A DNA stretch of 64,000 bases. Source: DYJK01 sp040755055. GTDB lineage: Bacteria; Bacteroidota; Ignavibacteria; Ignavibacteriales; Melioribacteraceae. The translations under genes and the position numbers were made by a program. The notes beneath the pieces were generated by a model. The model did no database searches and was not told where the DNA came from. It saw only the letters and a list, made by a program, of their open reading frames with translations. The stretch is taken from NCBI GenBank assembly GCA_040755055.1, contig JBFMBS010000007.1, positions 1 to 64,000 on the forward strand, read 5' to 3'. Of this stretch, positions 33,436 through 42,573 are shown piece after piece; positions within the stretch are counted from its first letter, which is position 1, and each line of letters opens with the position of its first letter.

Positions 33436-36018
33436 TTATTTAATTAGAACAAATTTCTTTGTATCGGTAAACGAACCGGCTTGTAATCTGTAAAAATATA
33501 CGCCGCTTGGTAAAGACGTTCCATGGAACGTCTCTACATTAAATTCCACCTTATATTTTCCCGGCTGCTTGTATTCATTGACCAGTGTTGCTACTTCTTT
33601 GCCAAGAACGTTGTAAACTTTTAAAGTTACAACCCCTCCCATATTCCTCCCCTTACTAAGGGGAGGGACAGAGTGTGGGGTCGGTATTGTGTACTCTATT
33701 GTTGTTGCTGGATTAAATGGATTGGGATAATTCTGAGATAAACTATAAGTAGTTGGTATATCAAGAGTGTTCGCTAAATAAGTAGTTATATTAAATGAAG
33801 TCGCATTAGACCATTCACTCCATTTGAGATTATGATCGCGGTATTTAACTCTGTAAAAGTATGGAGTGTTCTTTTTAAACCTTGAATTGTTAAATGATAA
33901 TTTTGTAAGATTGATCCCGTTATTTTTATCGATCGGGTTGAACCCGGCATCTACCTGGTAAATATTTTCCCAATGAATCATTGTGTCGATAGCTGTTACG
34001 TTGAATTCTGAATTTTCGGAAATTTGGATTCTAACGGTCATCAATGAATCATTTGATATCGGGGATGTATTAAAAGTAATCTGGCTTTCATTAATAGTAG
34101 GAATATCAGTAACCGGTTGTGCCGGTACCGGTTGATTAATTTTTATATACCAGCTATCCATAACCTCGTTATCCCTTGCTCTGCTTGTGTTACCTAAACT
34201 ATACATTTTAGATTCGAAAGTTTTATTCGCAACATCAATTTCAATAACCTGGTAGAAAAAATGATCGAGTGTTATATGAATATTGGAAAAATCCTGGTTC
34301 TGGTAAGCACCCCAGCGATCGATTGCGCCGCCGCCTCCACCGCCGCAAACAATTCTGAAATCTCCGCGTAATTCCGGTTTATCTGATTCTATTGTTCCTC
34401 TCTCAAAACCGTGTGTATGTCCGTATGAATACTGAATAACTTTTGAATATTTTTTTAGCAGAGGAAAAACCTGGTTCTTAATGTAAGACGGACCGCCATC
34501 ATAAGTTATTCCTTCACCCCAGAGCTCTGTTATTGAGAAATGATGACCAATAAGAAAAACAAAATCGATGCGAGGATTATTCTCTGCTTCATTGAGTTTT
34601 TGTTCAAGCCAAGTGTTTTGTAAAGTTTGAGATGCACCGGTTAGGTTTGTGTTCAGACCAATAATCATTGTATTTGCTATGACGGTTGACCAAAATTTCT
34701 CGGCAAATCCGTTTGGCGGAGGATAACCGGAAATATTATCGTAATGCATGTACTTATAATAGTTTTGGTGTTCGCCTTCGTGATTGCCGGTCACGGTTAG
34801 AAATGGTATGTAAGGTGATAAGTGAGACATCGGTGCAAAATATAATTTTGTCCACTCTGCAATTGAACTGCCGGTCACAACTAAATCGCCGGAATGTAAT
34901 ACCAAATTAACTTGATTGTGTATATCGTTGCCATAAATCTGCTGAATAGTTTTCTTTGATTCTTTAATTACCTTGACTGACTTTGTGGTGTCGCCGTTAT
35001 GAGTATCGCTGAAGAGCAAAATTCTAATTTTGCCGTTATAATTTGAATCGGGAAAAGTCTTAAAATTATATATTGGTGAATTACCGGTTCCGCTGACTAT
35101 TTTATAATAATATTCCTGGTTTGGCTGAAGACCGGTTAATTCAACAGTGTGCCATCTATGCAAACCGAAAACAATTTCACTTGTGCCGGAAGCACTTTCT
35201 CCTAAAGAGGAAGTAGTACCGTAATCGACCCTTGTTAGGGTTGCAAGTGTATCGTGCCAGCAAACTATCATTGATGTTGCCGACGGGTTTTGCAAATAGG
35301 GGACTAAAAGTAATTGTGTTGAACCTTGTCCGGTGATTTGGTGACCGTAACCTCCCAGATTTTTTATCTCTGTATTATCGAGCGGATAATTCCAGATAGC
35401 AATTTCTGCACAATCTATCTCACCGTCTTCGCTGTTATCATCTGCAAATAATAATAATTTACTCTCAAGAGAAAATCTTCCATCTATGGTTTGTGTATTG
35501 CCGGTTAATAATAAGTTGCCATCTAAAAAGTATTTGTATTGGATCCCATTTTTTACAGAAATAACCAATCGATACCATTCATTTGGTTTAACCGAATAAG
35601 AAGAATACCCGGTAGCTGCAACACCTATGTTTCCACTTGGATTTATAAAACATTCACCGTCATTAGAATTTGTTAAGTTAGTTTGGAAGAAAGTGTACCA
35701 GGGTCCTAAAGTCTTAACTTTAAAATCGATCTGTATGGTGAATTCATTTACGAATGTACCACCGCCGTTTGGAGAAATACCATGTGTGAGCGAATAAAAA
35801 CTCCCAACACCGATAGTTATCGCGCCATTCTCGGCAGTAGGTCCGCTTGTTTCTTGATGGGTACCGATTAATTGTAGGTCTGTTCCGGTCTCTGCTTTAA
35901 GTAGGTTTGTGCTATCGTCAAATTTCCATAAACCGGTCTGTGCGTGTGCTTGTGCGAATAAATAAGATTGCCCGAATGTTATAGCAATAAATAAAATGAT
36001 GTTGATAAGTTTTTTCAT
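33436..36018 (-). CDS. T9SS-secreted LamG / purple-acid-phosphatase-like metallophosphoesterase
   Basis: 860 residues from the ATG at 36018, the start of a signal peptide (MKKLINIILFIAITFGQSYLFAQ); a longer frame to 36189 is not credible. LamG-type module about 25-235; PAP N-terminal FN3-like domain about 245-330; calcineurin-type catalytic domain about 335-600 with SDTH, HSGDLV, TGNHEGEH, IGHH and YGHTHGFERG (all metal ligands present); an FN3-like domain about 640-740; sorting domain SQNYPNPFNPATTIEY to the C-terminus. It should remove phosphate from esters outside the cell. The tail carries the same two inserted repeats as 31135-33102. A 20-bp dyad lies 80-99 bp upstream. Confidence 0.87.
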   Translation of the reverse strand: MKKLINIILFIAITFGQSYLFAQAHAQTGLWKFDDSTNLLKAETGTDLQLIGTHQETSGPTAENGAITIGVGSFYSLTHGISPNGGGTFVNEFTIQIDFKVKTLGPWYTFFQTNLTNSNDGECFINPSGNIGVAATGYSSYSVKPNEWYRLVISVKNGIQYKYFLDGNLLLTGNTQTIDGRFSLESKLLLFADDNSEDGEIDCAEIAIWNYPLDNTEIKNLGGYGHQITGQGSTQLLLVPYLQNPSATSMIVCWHDTLATLTRVDYGTTSSLGESASGTSEIVFGLHRWHTVELTGLQPNQEYYYKIVSGTGNSPIYNFKTFPDSNYNGKIRILLFSDTHNGDTTKSVKVIKESKKTIQQIYGNDIHNQVNLVLHSGDLVVTGSSIAEWTKLYFAPMSHLSPYIPFLTVTGNHEGEHQNYYKYMHYDNISGYPPPNGFAEKFWSTVIANTMIIGLNTNLTGASQTLQNTWLEQKLNEAENNPRIDFVFLIGHHFSITELWGEGITYDGGPSYIKNQVFPLLKKYSKVIQYSYGHTHGFERGTIESDKPELRGDFRIVCGGGGGGAIDRWGAYQNQDFSNIHITLDHFFYQVIEIDVANKTFESKMYSLGNTSRARDNEVMDSWYIKINQPVPAQPVTDIPTINESQITFNTSPISNDSLMTVRIQISENSEFNVTAIDTMIHWENIYQVDAGFNPIDKNNGINLTKLSFNNSRFKKNTPYFYRVKYRDHNLKWSEWSNATSFNITTYLANTLDIPTTYSLSQNYPNPFNPATTIEYTIPTPHSVPPLSKGRNMGGVVTLKVYNVLGKEVATLVNEYKQPGKYKVEFNVETFHGTSLPSGVYFYRLQAGSFTDTKKFVLIK
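33510..33537. repeat. In-frame palindromic repeat in the sorting domain (copy 2)
   Basis: Identical to 31209-31236 and in the same codons (VETFHGTSL). It lies within a 117-bp stretch (33475-33591) identical to 31174-31290. Confidence 0.8.
33632..33684. repeat. In-frame GC-rich palindromic repeat in the sorting domain (copy 2)
   Basis: CCTCCCCTTA and TAAGGGGAGG arms around one C, with outer CCCC/GGGG pairs. It encodes PHSVPPLSKGRNMGG, absent from other tails in the window. Better preserved than copy 1 (31331-31385). Confidence 0.6.
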
Positions 36019-36097
36019 AATGTTCCCGGAAGTATTACTGTTAATAGTCAATTTTGATTTTATCATTGAAAAAGTAATTTGTAACGATGGGCAAAAC

Positions 36098-36117
36098 AAT
36101 AGCACGTTTGTGGTATT
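36098..36117. promoter_or_regulatory. 20-bp dyad upstream of the phosphoesterase gene
   Basis: AATAGCACGTTTGTGGTATT, 80-99 bp before the ATG at 36018. With flanks it matches 39874-39898 at 24 of 25 positions. Predicted operator for the LuxR-type regulator at 42574. Confidence 0.65.
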
Positions 36118-36156
36118 TGAATCTTGACGGGTGTAAATGCTTCTAATGGAAAAAAC

Positions 36157-36180
36157 AAGTGGGGTAGTTATACCCCACTT
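36157..36180 (-). terminator. Terminator of the GDPD gene
   Basis: On the minus strand AAGTGGGGTA-TAAC-TACCCCACTT then G and TTTTTT: a 10-bp stem with 4-nt loop, 12 bp after the stop. Confidence 0.85.
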
Positions 36181-36192
36181 TAGAATCAATTG

Positions 36193-39100
36193 TTATTTAA
36201 TCAGAACAAATTTCTTTGTATCGATGAATGAGCCAGCTTTTAATCTGTAAAAGTAAACTCCGCTTGAAAGGTTGCTTCCGTTAAATTTAACTTCATATTT
36301 GCCCGGTGTCTTTACTTCGTTAATTAATGTAGAAACCTCTCTCCCGAGTATATCATAGATTGTTAGTTGAACATTGCCGATTTCTGCAATATGATAATTT
36401 ATTGTTGTAGTAGGATTAAATGGATTGGGATAATTCTGTAACAGTGCAAATCTAAGCGGAATTAGTTCGGTTCCATTTTCTTCAACACTAACTATATCCC
36501 TAATTGCAGCAGTTTTTATCTTCTCATAGTTCTCTACAATTTCTTCGGCACTTAATGCTCTGTTGAATATCTGGAGATTATCCATAGAACCTTTAAAATA
36601 TGAAGGAGAATTTTTTGCACTTCTTCCGAGCCATGCTTCTTGTCCTGGTTTTACATCACCGGTTAAATTATGAGAATCTTTTAAAACACCATTTAAATAA
36701 ACCATGGCTTTTGTACCATCGTACACGCCGACAACATTTATCCATTGCCCGGTTATCAAATCGGTTTCAGGAATTCCCGGTCTTTCTGCGCCGGCGGTTG
36801 TGGATACTTTGAACCTCAACTCTTTATTCCCTTTGTCCGCATATATAACATATTGATCACCGTCCGAATCGAACAACGGTCCGAATGAACCCGGCATTTC
36901 AGCCGGCAAATAATTTAAATTTACCCACAAAGAAACAGTTACTGCACTGCCGCCAATATCAAAAGAAGTAGAAATAGGGAATTGAACATAATCATCTACT
37001 CCATCGAACTGTAGTGCATTGCCGAGCAATCCTTCCGAAAGCACCGTCCCATTTCGCAATGTTCCGTTATTTGCATTTGCTGTATAGTCGGTTAAAACAC
37101 TATCGCTCTGGATACTATCCATACTGTAATAAGCGATAATATTTTCGGGCAAGTTTTTATGAGTGAATTTTACAGTATCCGGCAACATAGTATTTGATGC
37201 ACTCGCTCTGTCTTTTACATTCTTAACGATTAATGTGTAAGTATTCTCAGATAGAACTGATGTTGTTAGTATTACCGATTTCTGGTCTAAAGCCAACTCT
37301 GCATCTGATACGGTAGCATTATCAAGTGTATAATTAGCAATTGTCTCGCTGGTAGTTTGATCAACTTTTTCGTTAAACTCAACAACAAGTTTAGTTGTTT
37401 CTGCCCTGGAGGTTGTATTTAATATTTCAGGTTTGAAGAGATCCTGACCGGTAGCTGCGTTTAATTCATTGCTGAAATTTGCACTTAACAATGCAGAAGA
37501 ATTTTTTGCCTTAATTCTATAGTAATAGGTTTTGTTTTCTTCGGTATCGGTATCGATAAATTCCAACACGTTTGCTGCGGTAGCATGTAAAGTTGTGGGT
37601 TCGGTTTGGGTATCCCGATAAATTTCATATCCAACAACAGTTGATTCATAATTTACAACCGGCTGCCATTGTAATTTAATATACTGATCATCTAACTGGG
37701 CTGACGTAAATACTACATCTGTTGGTCTTGGATCTACCGGTGCAAGCTTTGTTGAATTATATAAATCCTCAACTTCTTCCCGGCTTAGAGCTGTATTCAA
37801 TATCAGAACATTATCAATGCTGCCCTGGAAATAACTTGGAGAACTTGTTGAACTACGACCAAGCCATGCAACTTGCCCGGTTTTGACCGTCCCGGTTAAT
37901 TGATGTGAATCTTGCAGAACTCCGTTTAGATAAATTTTAGCATAAGTTCCATCATAAACACCAACAATATGAATCCATTCATCAGCTGTAAGATTGCCGC
38001 CCGGTATTCCGGGTCTTTCGGCTGAAGATGATGTTGATACTTTAAACCTGAGTTCGTTGTTACCTTTATCTTCATAAAGAACATACTGATCGCTGTTTGA
38101 ATCAAAGAGAGGACCGTATGCGCCGGGTAGATCAGCCGGCAAATATTCTAACTTGGTCCAAAGGGAAACTGTTACTGCACTGCCGTTAATATCGAATGAT
38201 GGTGAACTTGGGAATTCAACATAATCATCAACACCGTCGAATAGTAAAGCGTTGCCTAAGAAACCTTCAGAAAGCGTCGGCCCATTTTTTAGAACGCCGT
38301 TATTTTGGTTTGTGGATGCATCTGCTAAAACACTGTCTTGGGTAATTGCATCGATGCTGTAATAAGCCACCGTGCTTGCCGGCAAACTATTATGAATAAA
38401 TATTGCTGTTGTAGTAACCATTGTATTTGGTGCAGCGGCTTTATCTTTAACATTCTTAACAGTCAATTTATACGAATCTGCTGCCAATGCCGATGTGGTA
38501 AGGATAACCGACTTTTGATCTAATGCAAGCAGCGCTGATTCCACAGTAACGGATTTATTGATTGTGTAATTATTTTTTGTCTCGGCAGTAGTTTGATCGA
38601 CTCTCTCGCTAAATTCGACAACAATTTTATTATCCTCAGCGTTCGATGTTACATTTGTTAATGATGGTTTGGTAACGTCGGTTGTAGTAGCAGCAGAAAC
38701 TTCATTACTGAAATTTGCGCTTAATAAACCGGCACCGTTAATTGCTTTAATTCTGTAATAATATGTCTGTGTCTCAGTGTAGGTTTCATCTGTAAATTCG
38801 GTTGTGTCACCAACAGTAGCAAGTAAAGTTGTTGGAGAAGGAGTAACATCACGGTAGATATTATAACCGGTTATATCACTTTCAGCATCGGATGCGGCTT
38901 GCCAGGTTAAAGCAATTTTTGTTTCTGATGGAGTAGCAGATGATAATACAACATCGGATGGCGGTGTTGTGTCCGATACGATTTGCAGAGTCAACGGATT
39001 ATCCGTAGTAATACCATCAACACCTAATTGCGATAAAGAAATCATTTGCGAAGCGCTGTTAATAGTCCAGCTATTGAACTTCACATTTTTTGAGTGGGCA

Positions 39101-39753
39101 TAATTCAAGAAATCGGTTGTAACTGTTCCACCGCTTCCGATCCATTCTCCGCCGATTGCTGCAACTTGATCGATGCTTCCATTTGATGTTGTGCTTACAA
39201 ATAATTGTACCGGTATAGTGTTATCTAAATTCTTGGATTCTGTAATCTGGCTTAATGTGAAACTTGATATGATTACACGGCTTTCCATATCAAGGTACTG
39301 AACCATATTTACAACTTTTTGAACAACACCGGCAGCCGTGGTTTTAATTTCAATAACAACACCAATATTGTTGGAACTGTTTTTTGCCAGCATTAACGAT
39401 TCGTATAAAGTTGGAATTTTTTCACCGGCAAATGCCGCACTAAATTTTGATCCGGCATCGTAAGTGCGAAGCTGTGCATACGTTAGCGAGCTAACACTGC
39501 CCGTACCGGTTGTTGTTCTGTTTATTGTGTTATCATGCATAATCATCAGGGAATCATCTGCAGAAATTTGAACATCCAGCTCAAAATAGTCAGCACCGAT
39601 ATCAATTGCATTTGAGAATGCTGCTAAAGTGTTTTCAGGGGCGAGTGCTGCACCGCCTCTGTGAGCAATGTTTGCCACCTGGGCTAAATTGCCCACGGGC
39701 ACAAGCAATGCCAGCATAAATGTAGCTGTAAAAAATAACTTGATCATTTTCAT
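36193..39753 (-). CDS. T9SS-secreted glycerophosphodiester phosphodiesterase with FN3/Ig/LamG repeats
   Basis: 1186 residues. Start ATG 39753 has an AGGAGG site five bases before it and a signal peptide (MKMIKLFFTATFMLALLVPVGNLAQ). GDPD domain about 26-260 with His31-Arg32 (IAHRGG), ENT at 40-42, Glu58/Asp60 (YFELDVQ) and His73-Asp74 (MHDNTINR), all catalytic residues present. Two copies of an FN3, an SbsA-like Ig and a LamG domain follow (about 265-670 and 675-1085), then the sorting domain (LQNYPNPFNPTTTINY). It should split deacylated phospholipid head groups into glycerol 3-phosphate and an alcohol outside the cell. A 20-bp dyad lies 123-142 bp before the start. Confidence 0.9.
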   Translation of the reverse strand: MKMIKLFFTATFMLALLVPVGNLAQVANIAHRGGAALAPENTLAAFSNAIDIGADYFELDVQISADDSLMIMHDNTINRTTTGTGSVSSLTYAQLRTYDAGSKFSAAFAGEKIPTLYESLMLAKNSSNNIGVVIEIKTTAAGVVQKVVNMVQYLDMESRVIISSFTLSQITESKNLDNTIPVQLFVSTTSNGSIDQVAAIGGEWIGSGGTVTTDFLNYAHSKNVKFNSWTINSASQMISLSQLGVDGITTDNPLTLQIVSDTTPPSDVVLSSATPSETKIALTWQAASDAESDITGYNIYRDVTPSPTTLLATVGDTTEFTDETYTETQTYYYRIKAINGAGLLSANFSNEVSAATTTDVTKPSLTNVTSNAEDNKIVVEFSERVDQTTAETKNNYTINKSVTVESALLALDQKSVILTTSALAADSYKLTVKNVKDKAAAPNTMVTTTAIFIHNSLPASTVAYYSIDAITQDSVLADASTNQNNGVLKNGPTLSEGFLGNALLFDGVDDYVEFPSSPSFDINGSAVTVSLWTKLEYLPADLPGAYGPLFDSNSDQYVLYEDKGNNELRFKVSTSSSAERPGIPGGNLTADEWIHIVGVYDGTYAKIYLNGVLQDSHQLTGTVKTGQVAWLGRSSTSSPSYFQGSIDNVLILNTALSREEVEDLYNSTKLAPVDPRPTDVVFTSAQLDDQYIKLQWQPVVNYESTVVGYEIYRDTQTEPTTLHATAANVLEFIDTDTEENKTYYYRIKAKNSSALLSANFSNELNAATGQDLFKPEILNTTSRAETTKLVVEFNEKVDQTTSETIANYTLDNATVSDAELALDQKSVILTTSVLSENTYTLIVKNVKDRASASNTMLPDTVKFTHKNLPENIIAYYSMDSIQSDSVLTDYTANANNGTLRNGTVLSEGLLGNALQFDGVDDYVQFPISTSFDIGGSAVTVSLWVNLNYLPAEMPGSFGPLFDSDGDQYVIYADKGNKELRFKVSTTAGAERPGIPETDLITGQWINVVGVYDGTKAMVYLNGVLKDSHNLTGDVKPGQEAWLGRSAKNSPSYFKGSMDNLQIFNRALSAEEIVENYEKIKTAAIRDIVSVEENGTELIPLRFALLQNYPNPFNPTTTINYHIAEIGNVQLTIYDILGREVSTLINEVKTPGKYEVKFNGSNLSSGVYFYRLKAGSFIDTKKFVLIK

Positions 39754-39875
39754 TGAACCTCCTTATAGATAATTTATTTTCGGCTAACTTTTTATTTCAA
39801 GATAAACCGGGATAATAAAATTCTGTGTGGATTGATCTTCTAATTGAAAAGATATAAGATTGAATAAATTTCGAC

Positions 39876-39895
39876 AATCGCACGTTTGTGGTATT
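39876..39895. promoter_or_regulatory. 20-bp dyad upstream of the GDPD gene
   Basis: AATCGCACGTTTGTGGTATT. Differs from the 42546 copy only at three central positions. Confidence 0.65.
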
Positions 39896-40169
39896 TGATA
39901 GAGCAGAGATTCTCAATACTGTAAAATGGTGGGTAAGCAGAAATATTTTTTTTTCTGAAAATATCCTTCGTAATTGAAATTAGCAACTTATCGCTTAAAA
40001 TAAAGAGAATATTTTTGTCCTTCGTGTATCTTTATATCTTCTTCTTGTTTCTTCGTGAAATGACAATTTTCTTACACGAAGTTCCGCGAAGTAGGCACGA
40101 AGACCCACGAAGTTGTAAGATTTATGCTGCCATAGAACTTAAGATGATTAGACGAAAGGTTTTTATGAA

Positions 40170-40197
40170 ACCCTCTCCTAAAATTACCGGAGAGGGT
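40170..40197 (-). terminator. Terminator of the triple-LamG gene
   Basis: ACCCTCTCC and GGAGAGGGT arms (9 bp) with a 10-nt loop, 15 bp after the stop. The GC-rich arms resemble the in-frame repeat at 33632-33684. Confidence 0.6.
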
Positions 40198-40211
40198 CCC
40201 AGATGGAGAGG

Positions 40212-42452
40212 CTATTTGAGTAAAATTAATTTCTTAGATAAGGAATAATTATCACTAATCATTCTATATATATAAACTCCGGATGCTAATCTGCTGCCGT
40301 CAAAATTGATTGTATAATAACCGGCATTTTTGTATCCATTCTCTATAACCGATACTTCGTTGCCGAGTATGTCATATAGCTTGATAGTTACTTGTGATGC
40401 CTTAGGAACCGAATAATTAATTGTCGTAGAAGGATTAAACGGGTTAGGATAGTTTTGCGATAGTGAATACTCAGTCGGAATTTTATTTGTAGATTCACCA
40501 ACATCACTGATGACATGACCATAACCGCCAAGTGCAGTCACTTCACTGCTTGATAGCGCATAATTATAAATAGCAAGTTCAGCACAATCGATAATATCGT
40601 CTTCACCGTTTTCGTCGGCAAAAATTAAAAGTTCGCTGCCAAGAGCAAAACGCCCGTCTATTTGCTGAACTGTTCCGCTCAAAGCTAATGTGCCGTCAAG
40701 ATAAATTAAGTAATGTGAAGCATTAAGAACCGAAACAACCATGCGGTACCATTCGTTGGGAATAATGGAATATTCGGTATAGCCGGTAGCTTGTACTCCA
40801 ACCTTGCCGGAAGTATTAATGAAGCAATCGCCGTCATTAACATTACCGGTGTTTGTCTGGAAGAAACAATGCCAGTTATCTAATGACGGAACTCTGAAAT
40901 CGAAAAGTAATGTGTATTCGTTTACTGAAAATCCGCCGCCGTTGGGCAAGATACCATGATTCATTACGTAGTAACTTCCTATGCCGACTCTTGTAGCATA
41001 ATTAGTTGGAGTAGGACCATCCATTGGTTCGTCATCGCCTACTAAAGTTAATGGCTGTCCGTTACCATCCGAAACTAAAAGATCAAATGGATTATCGAAT
41101 GTCCATCTGCCGACTAATTTTTTTTCAACCGAACCGCCATTAGTTAAGTCATGACCAAAACCGCCTAACTGAGCAGCTTCGGATTCAGTAACGGCTATAT
41201 CCCACATTCCGATTTCAGCAACATCGATTAGTCCATCATCACCATCATTATCTCCAAACAGAATTATTTTATTTGCAAGCGCGAATCTGCTGTCAACGGA
41301 TTGAACATTTGCTTCAAGAAGAAGCTGCCCATCAAGATAATATCTGTAATGAGTACCATTCTTGACTGAAATAACCAAACGATACCATTCATTGGCAAGG
41401 ACTTTGTATCCGCCATAACCGGTAGCGGCGGTTCCTATTTGTCCATCGGGATTTATAAAGCAATCGCCATCGCTTGTATTTGTTGTATCTGTTTGGAAGA
41501 ACGTTCTCCATTTGTTGAGTTCGGAAACTTTGAAATCGAATTTTAATGTATATTCATTAACAAGATTTCCGCCGCCGTTGGCATTGATACCGTGGTTTAC
41601 TTCATAATAACTACCTACATCAATTCTTACAGCTTTGTTGGTAGGTGTTGGGCCCTCGACGGATGAATGAGAACCGGTTAATTCTAAATCGTTTCCGTAA
41701 TAAGCTTCCGTTAAACTGGATTCATAATCAAATTTCCAGAGATTGACCGGCTGTAAATCTGCTTTTGGTAATTCGTGTCCGTAACCTCCAAGTGAAAGTA
41801 TCTGCCCGCTTGTGAGAGCTGTATTCCAAATGGCAAGTTCCGCACAATCAATTTCATTATCCTCGCCGTCTTCGTCTGCAAAAACTAACAAGATATCATC
41901 GAGAGCGAATCTTCCATCAATTGATTGAACAGTACCATCTAATAATAATTGACCATCGAGATAGTATTTATAAAAAACTCCGTTTTTTACAGATACAACC
42001 AAACGGTACCATTCGTTAGGACTAATTGAAAATGAGCTGTACCCGGTAGCGGCAACACCAATCATTTCGGATGGATTAATAAAACAATCGCCGTCATTGG
42101 AATTGGTTGCACTTGTCTGAAACAGTGCATGCCACAAACTGATTTCAGTTATCCGGATATCCATTTGTAAAGTGTACTCATTAACTAAAGTGTCCGGCGA
42201 GGGTGTGATACCGTGAGTCATCTTATAATGACTGCCAATTCCAATATGAGTAGCACCGTTTTCCGCTGAGGGTCCGGAAACCGCTTCTTGAACTCCTACT
42301 AATTCCAATGCATTTCCAATTTCTGCTTTTGTAATGTTTGCAGCGTCATCGAATTTCCACCAGCCGGAACGCGTTGGAACTTGTGCTTGTGCTAACGAGA
42401 GAACTAAAAAGAAAATCATCAAACAATTAGTAATGAAAATGTTTTTTCTCAT
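40212..42452 (-). CDS. T9SS-secreted protein with three LamG modules
   Basis: 746 residues. Signal peptide about 1-23 (MRKNIFITNCLMIFFLVLSLAQAQ), then three homologous LamG/concanavalin-type modules (about 25-230, 240-445 and 450-655), each with WKFDD or WTFDN, THIGIGSHY, FFQTNTxNxxDGDCFINP, ATGYxxY, NEWYRLVVSVKN and ALGGYGH. The same module is at the N-terminus of the phosphoesterase at 33436. The tail is a sorting domain (SQNYPNPFNPSTTINY). No catalytic residues seen, so I infer a binding protein. A GGTGGATC site precedes the ATG. Confidence 0.85.
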   Translation of the reverse strand: MRKNIFITNCLMIFFLVLSLAQAQVPTRSGWWKFDDAANITKAEIGNALELVGVQEAVSGPSAENGATHIGIGSHYKMTHGITPSPDTLVNEYTLQMDIRITEISLWHALFQTSATNSNDGDCFINPSEMIGVAATGYSSFSISPNEWYRLVVSVKNGVFYKYYLDGQLLLDGTVQSIDGRFALDDILLVFADEDGEDNEIDCAELAIWNTALTSGQILSLGGYGHELPKADLQPVNLWKFDYESSLTEAYYGNDLELTGSHSSVEGPTPTNKAVRIDVGSYYEVNHGINANGGGNLVNEYTLKFDFKVSELNKWRTFFQTDTTNTSDGDCFINPDGQIGTAATGYGGYKVLANEWYRLVISVKNGTHYRYYLDGQLLLEANVQSVDSRFALANKIILFGDNDGDDGLIDVAEIGMWDIAVTESEAAQLGGFGHDLTNGGSVEKKLVGRWTFDNPFDLLVSDGNGQPLTLVGDDEPMDGPTPTNYATRVGIGSYYVMNHGILPNGGGFSVNEYTLLFDFRVPSLDNWHCFFQTNTGNVNDGDCFINTSGKVGVQATGYTEYSIIPNEWYRMVVSVLNASHYLIYLDGTLALSGTVQQIDGRFALGSELLIFADENGEDDIIDCAELAIYNYALSSSEVTALGGYGHVISDVGESTNKIPTEYSLSQNYPNPFNPSTTINYSVPKASQVTIKLYDILGNEVSVIENGYKNAGYYTINFDGSRLASGVYIYRMISDNYSLSKKLILLK

Positions 42453-42545
42453 GATCCACCTTTTAAGTGATAATTGAGCTAACAGTTGTAATGGATTAAT
42501 AAAAATTTTACCAAATATAATTTAGAAGGGGGATTAAAAAGCCAC

Positions 42546-42565
42546 AATCGCACGAACGTGGTATT
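42546..42565. promoter_or_regulatory. 20-bp dyad upstream of the triple-LamG gene
   Basis: AATCGCACGAACGTGGTATT, symmetric as AAT..CACG..CGTG..ATT. 94-113 bp upstream of the start, between it and the stop of the response-regulator gene. Confidence 0.65.
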
Positions 42566-42573
42566 CGACGGAA

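Larger units (their letters stand above)
39754..40211. other. Intergenic region between the triple-LamG and GDPD genes
   Basis: Contains the dyad at 39876-39895, the terminator at 40170-40197, and a low-complexity stretch of CACGAAG repeats at about 40010-40115 that looks like a degenerate dispersed repeat. No convincing gene. Confidence 0.6.

Noticed and set aside
35990..36189. Longer N-terminus of the phosphoesterase gene
   Set aside because: The extra 57 residues lack a signal and cover the upstream 20-bp dyad; the ATG at 36018 begins a normal signal peptide.
40010..40115. CACGAAG-rich stretch considered as an operator cluster
   Set aside because: The units have irregular spacing and are also like common degenerate dispersed repeats; no dyad and no gene nearby in the right place.
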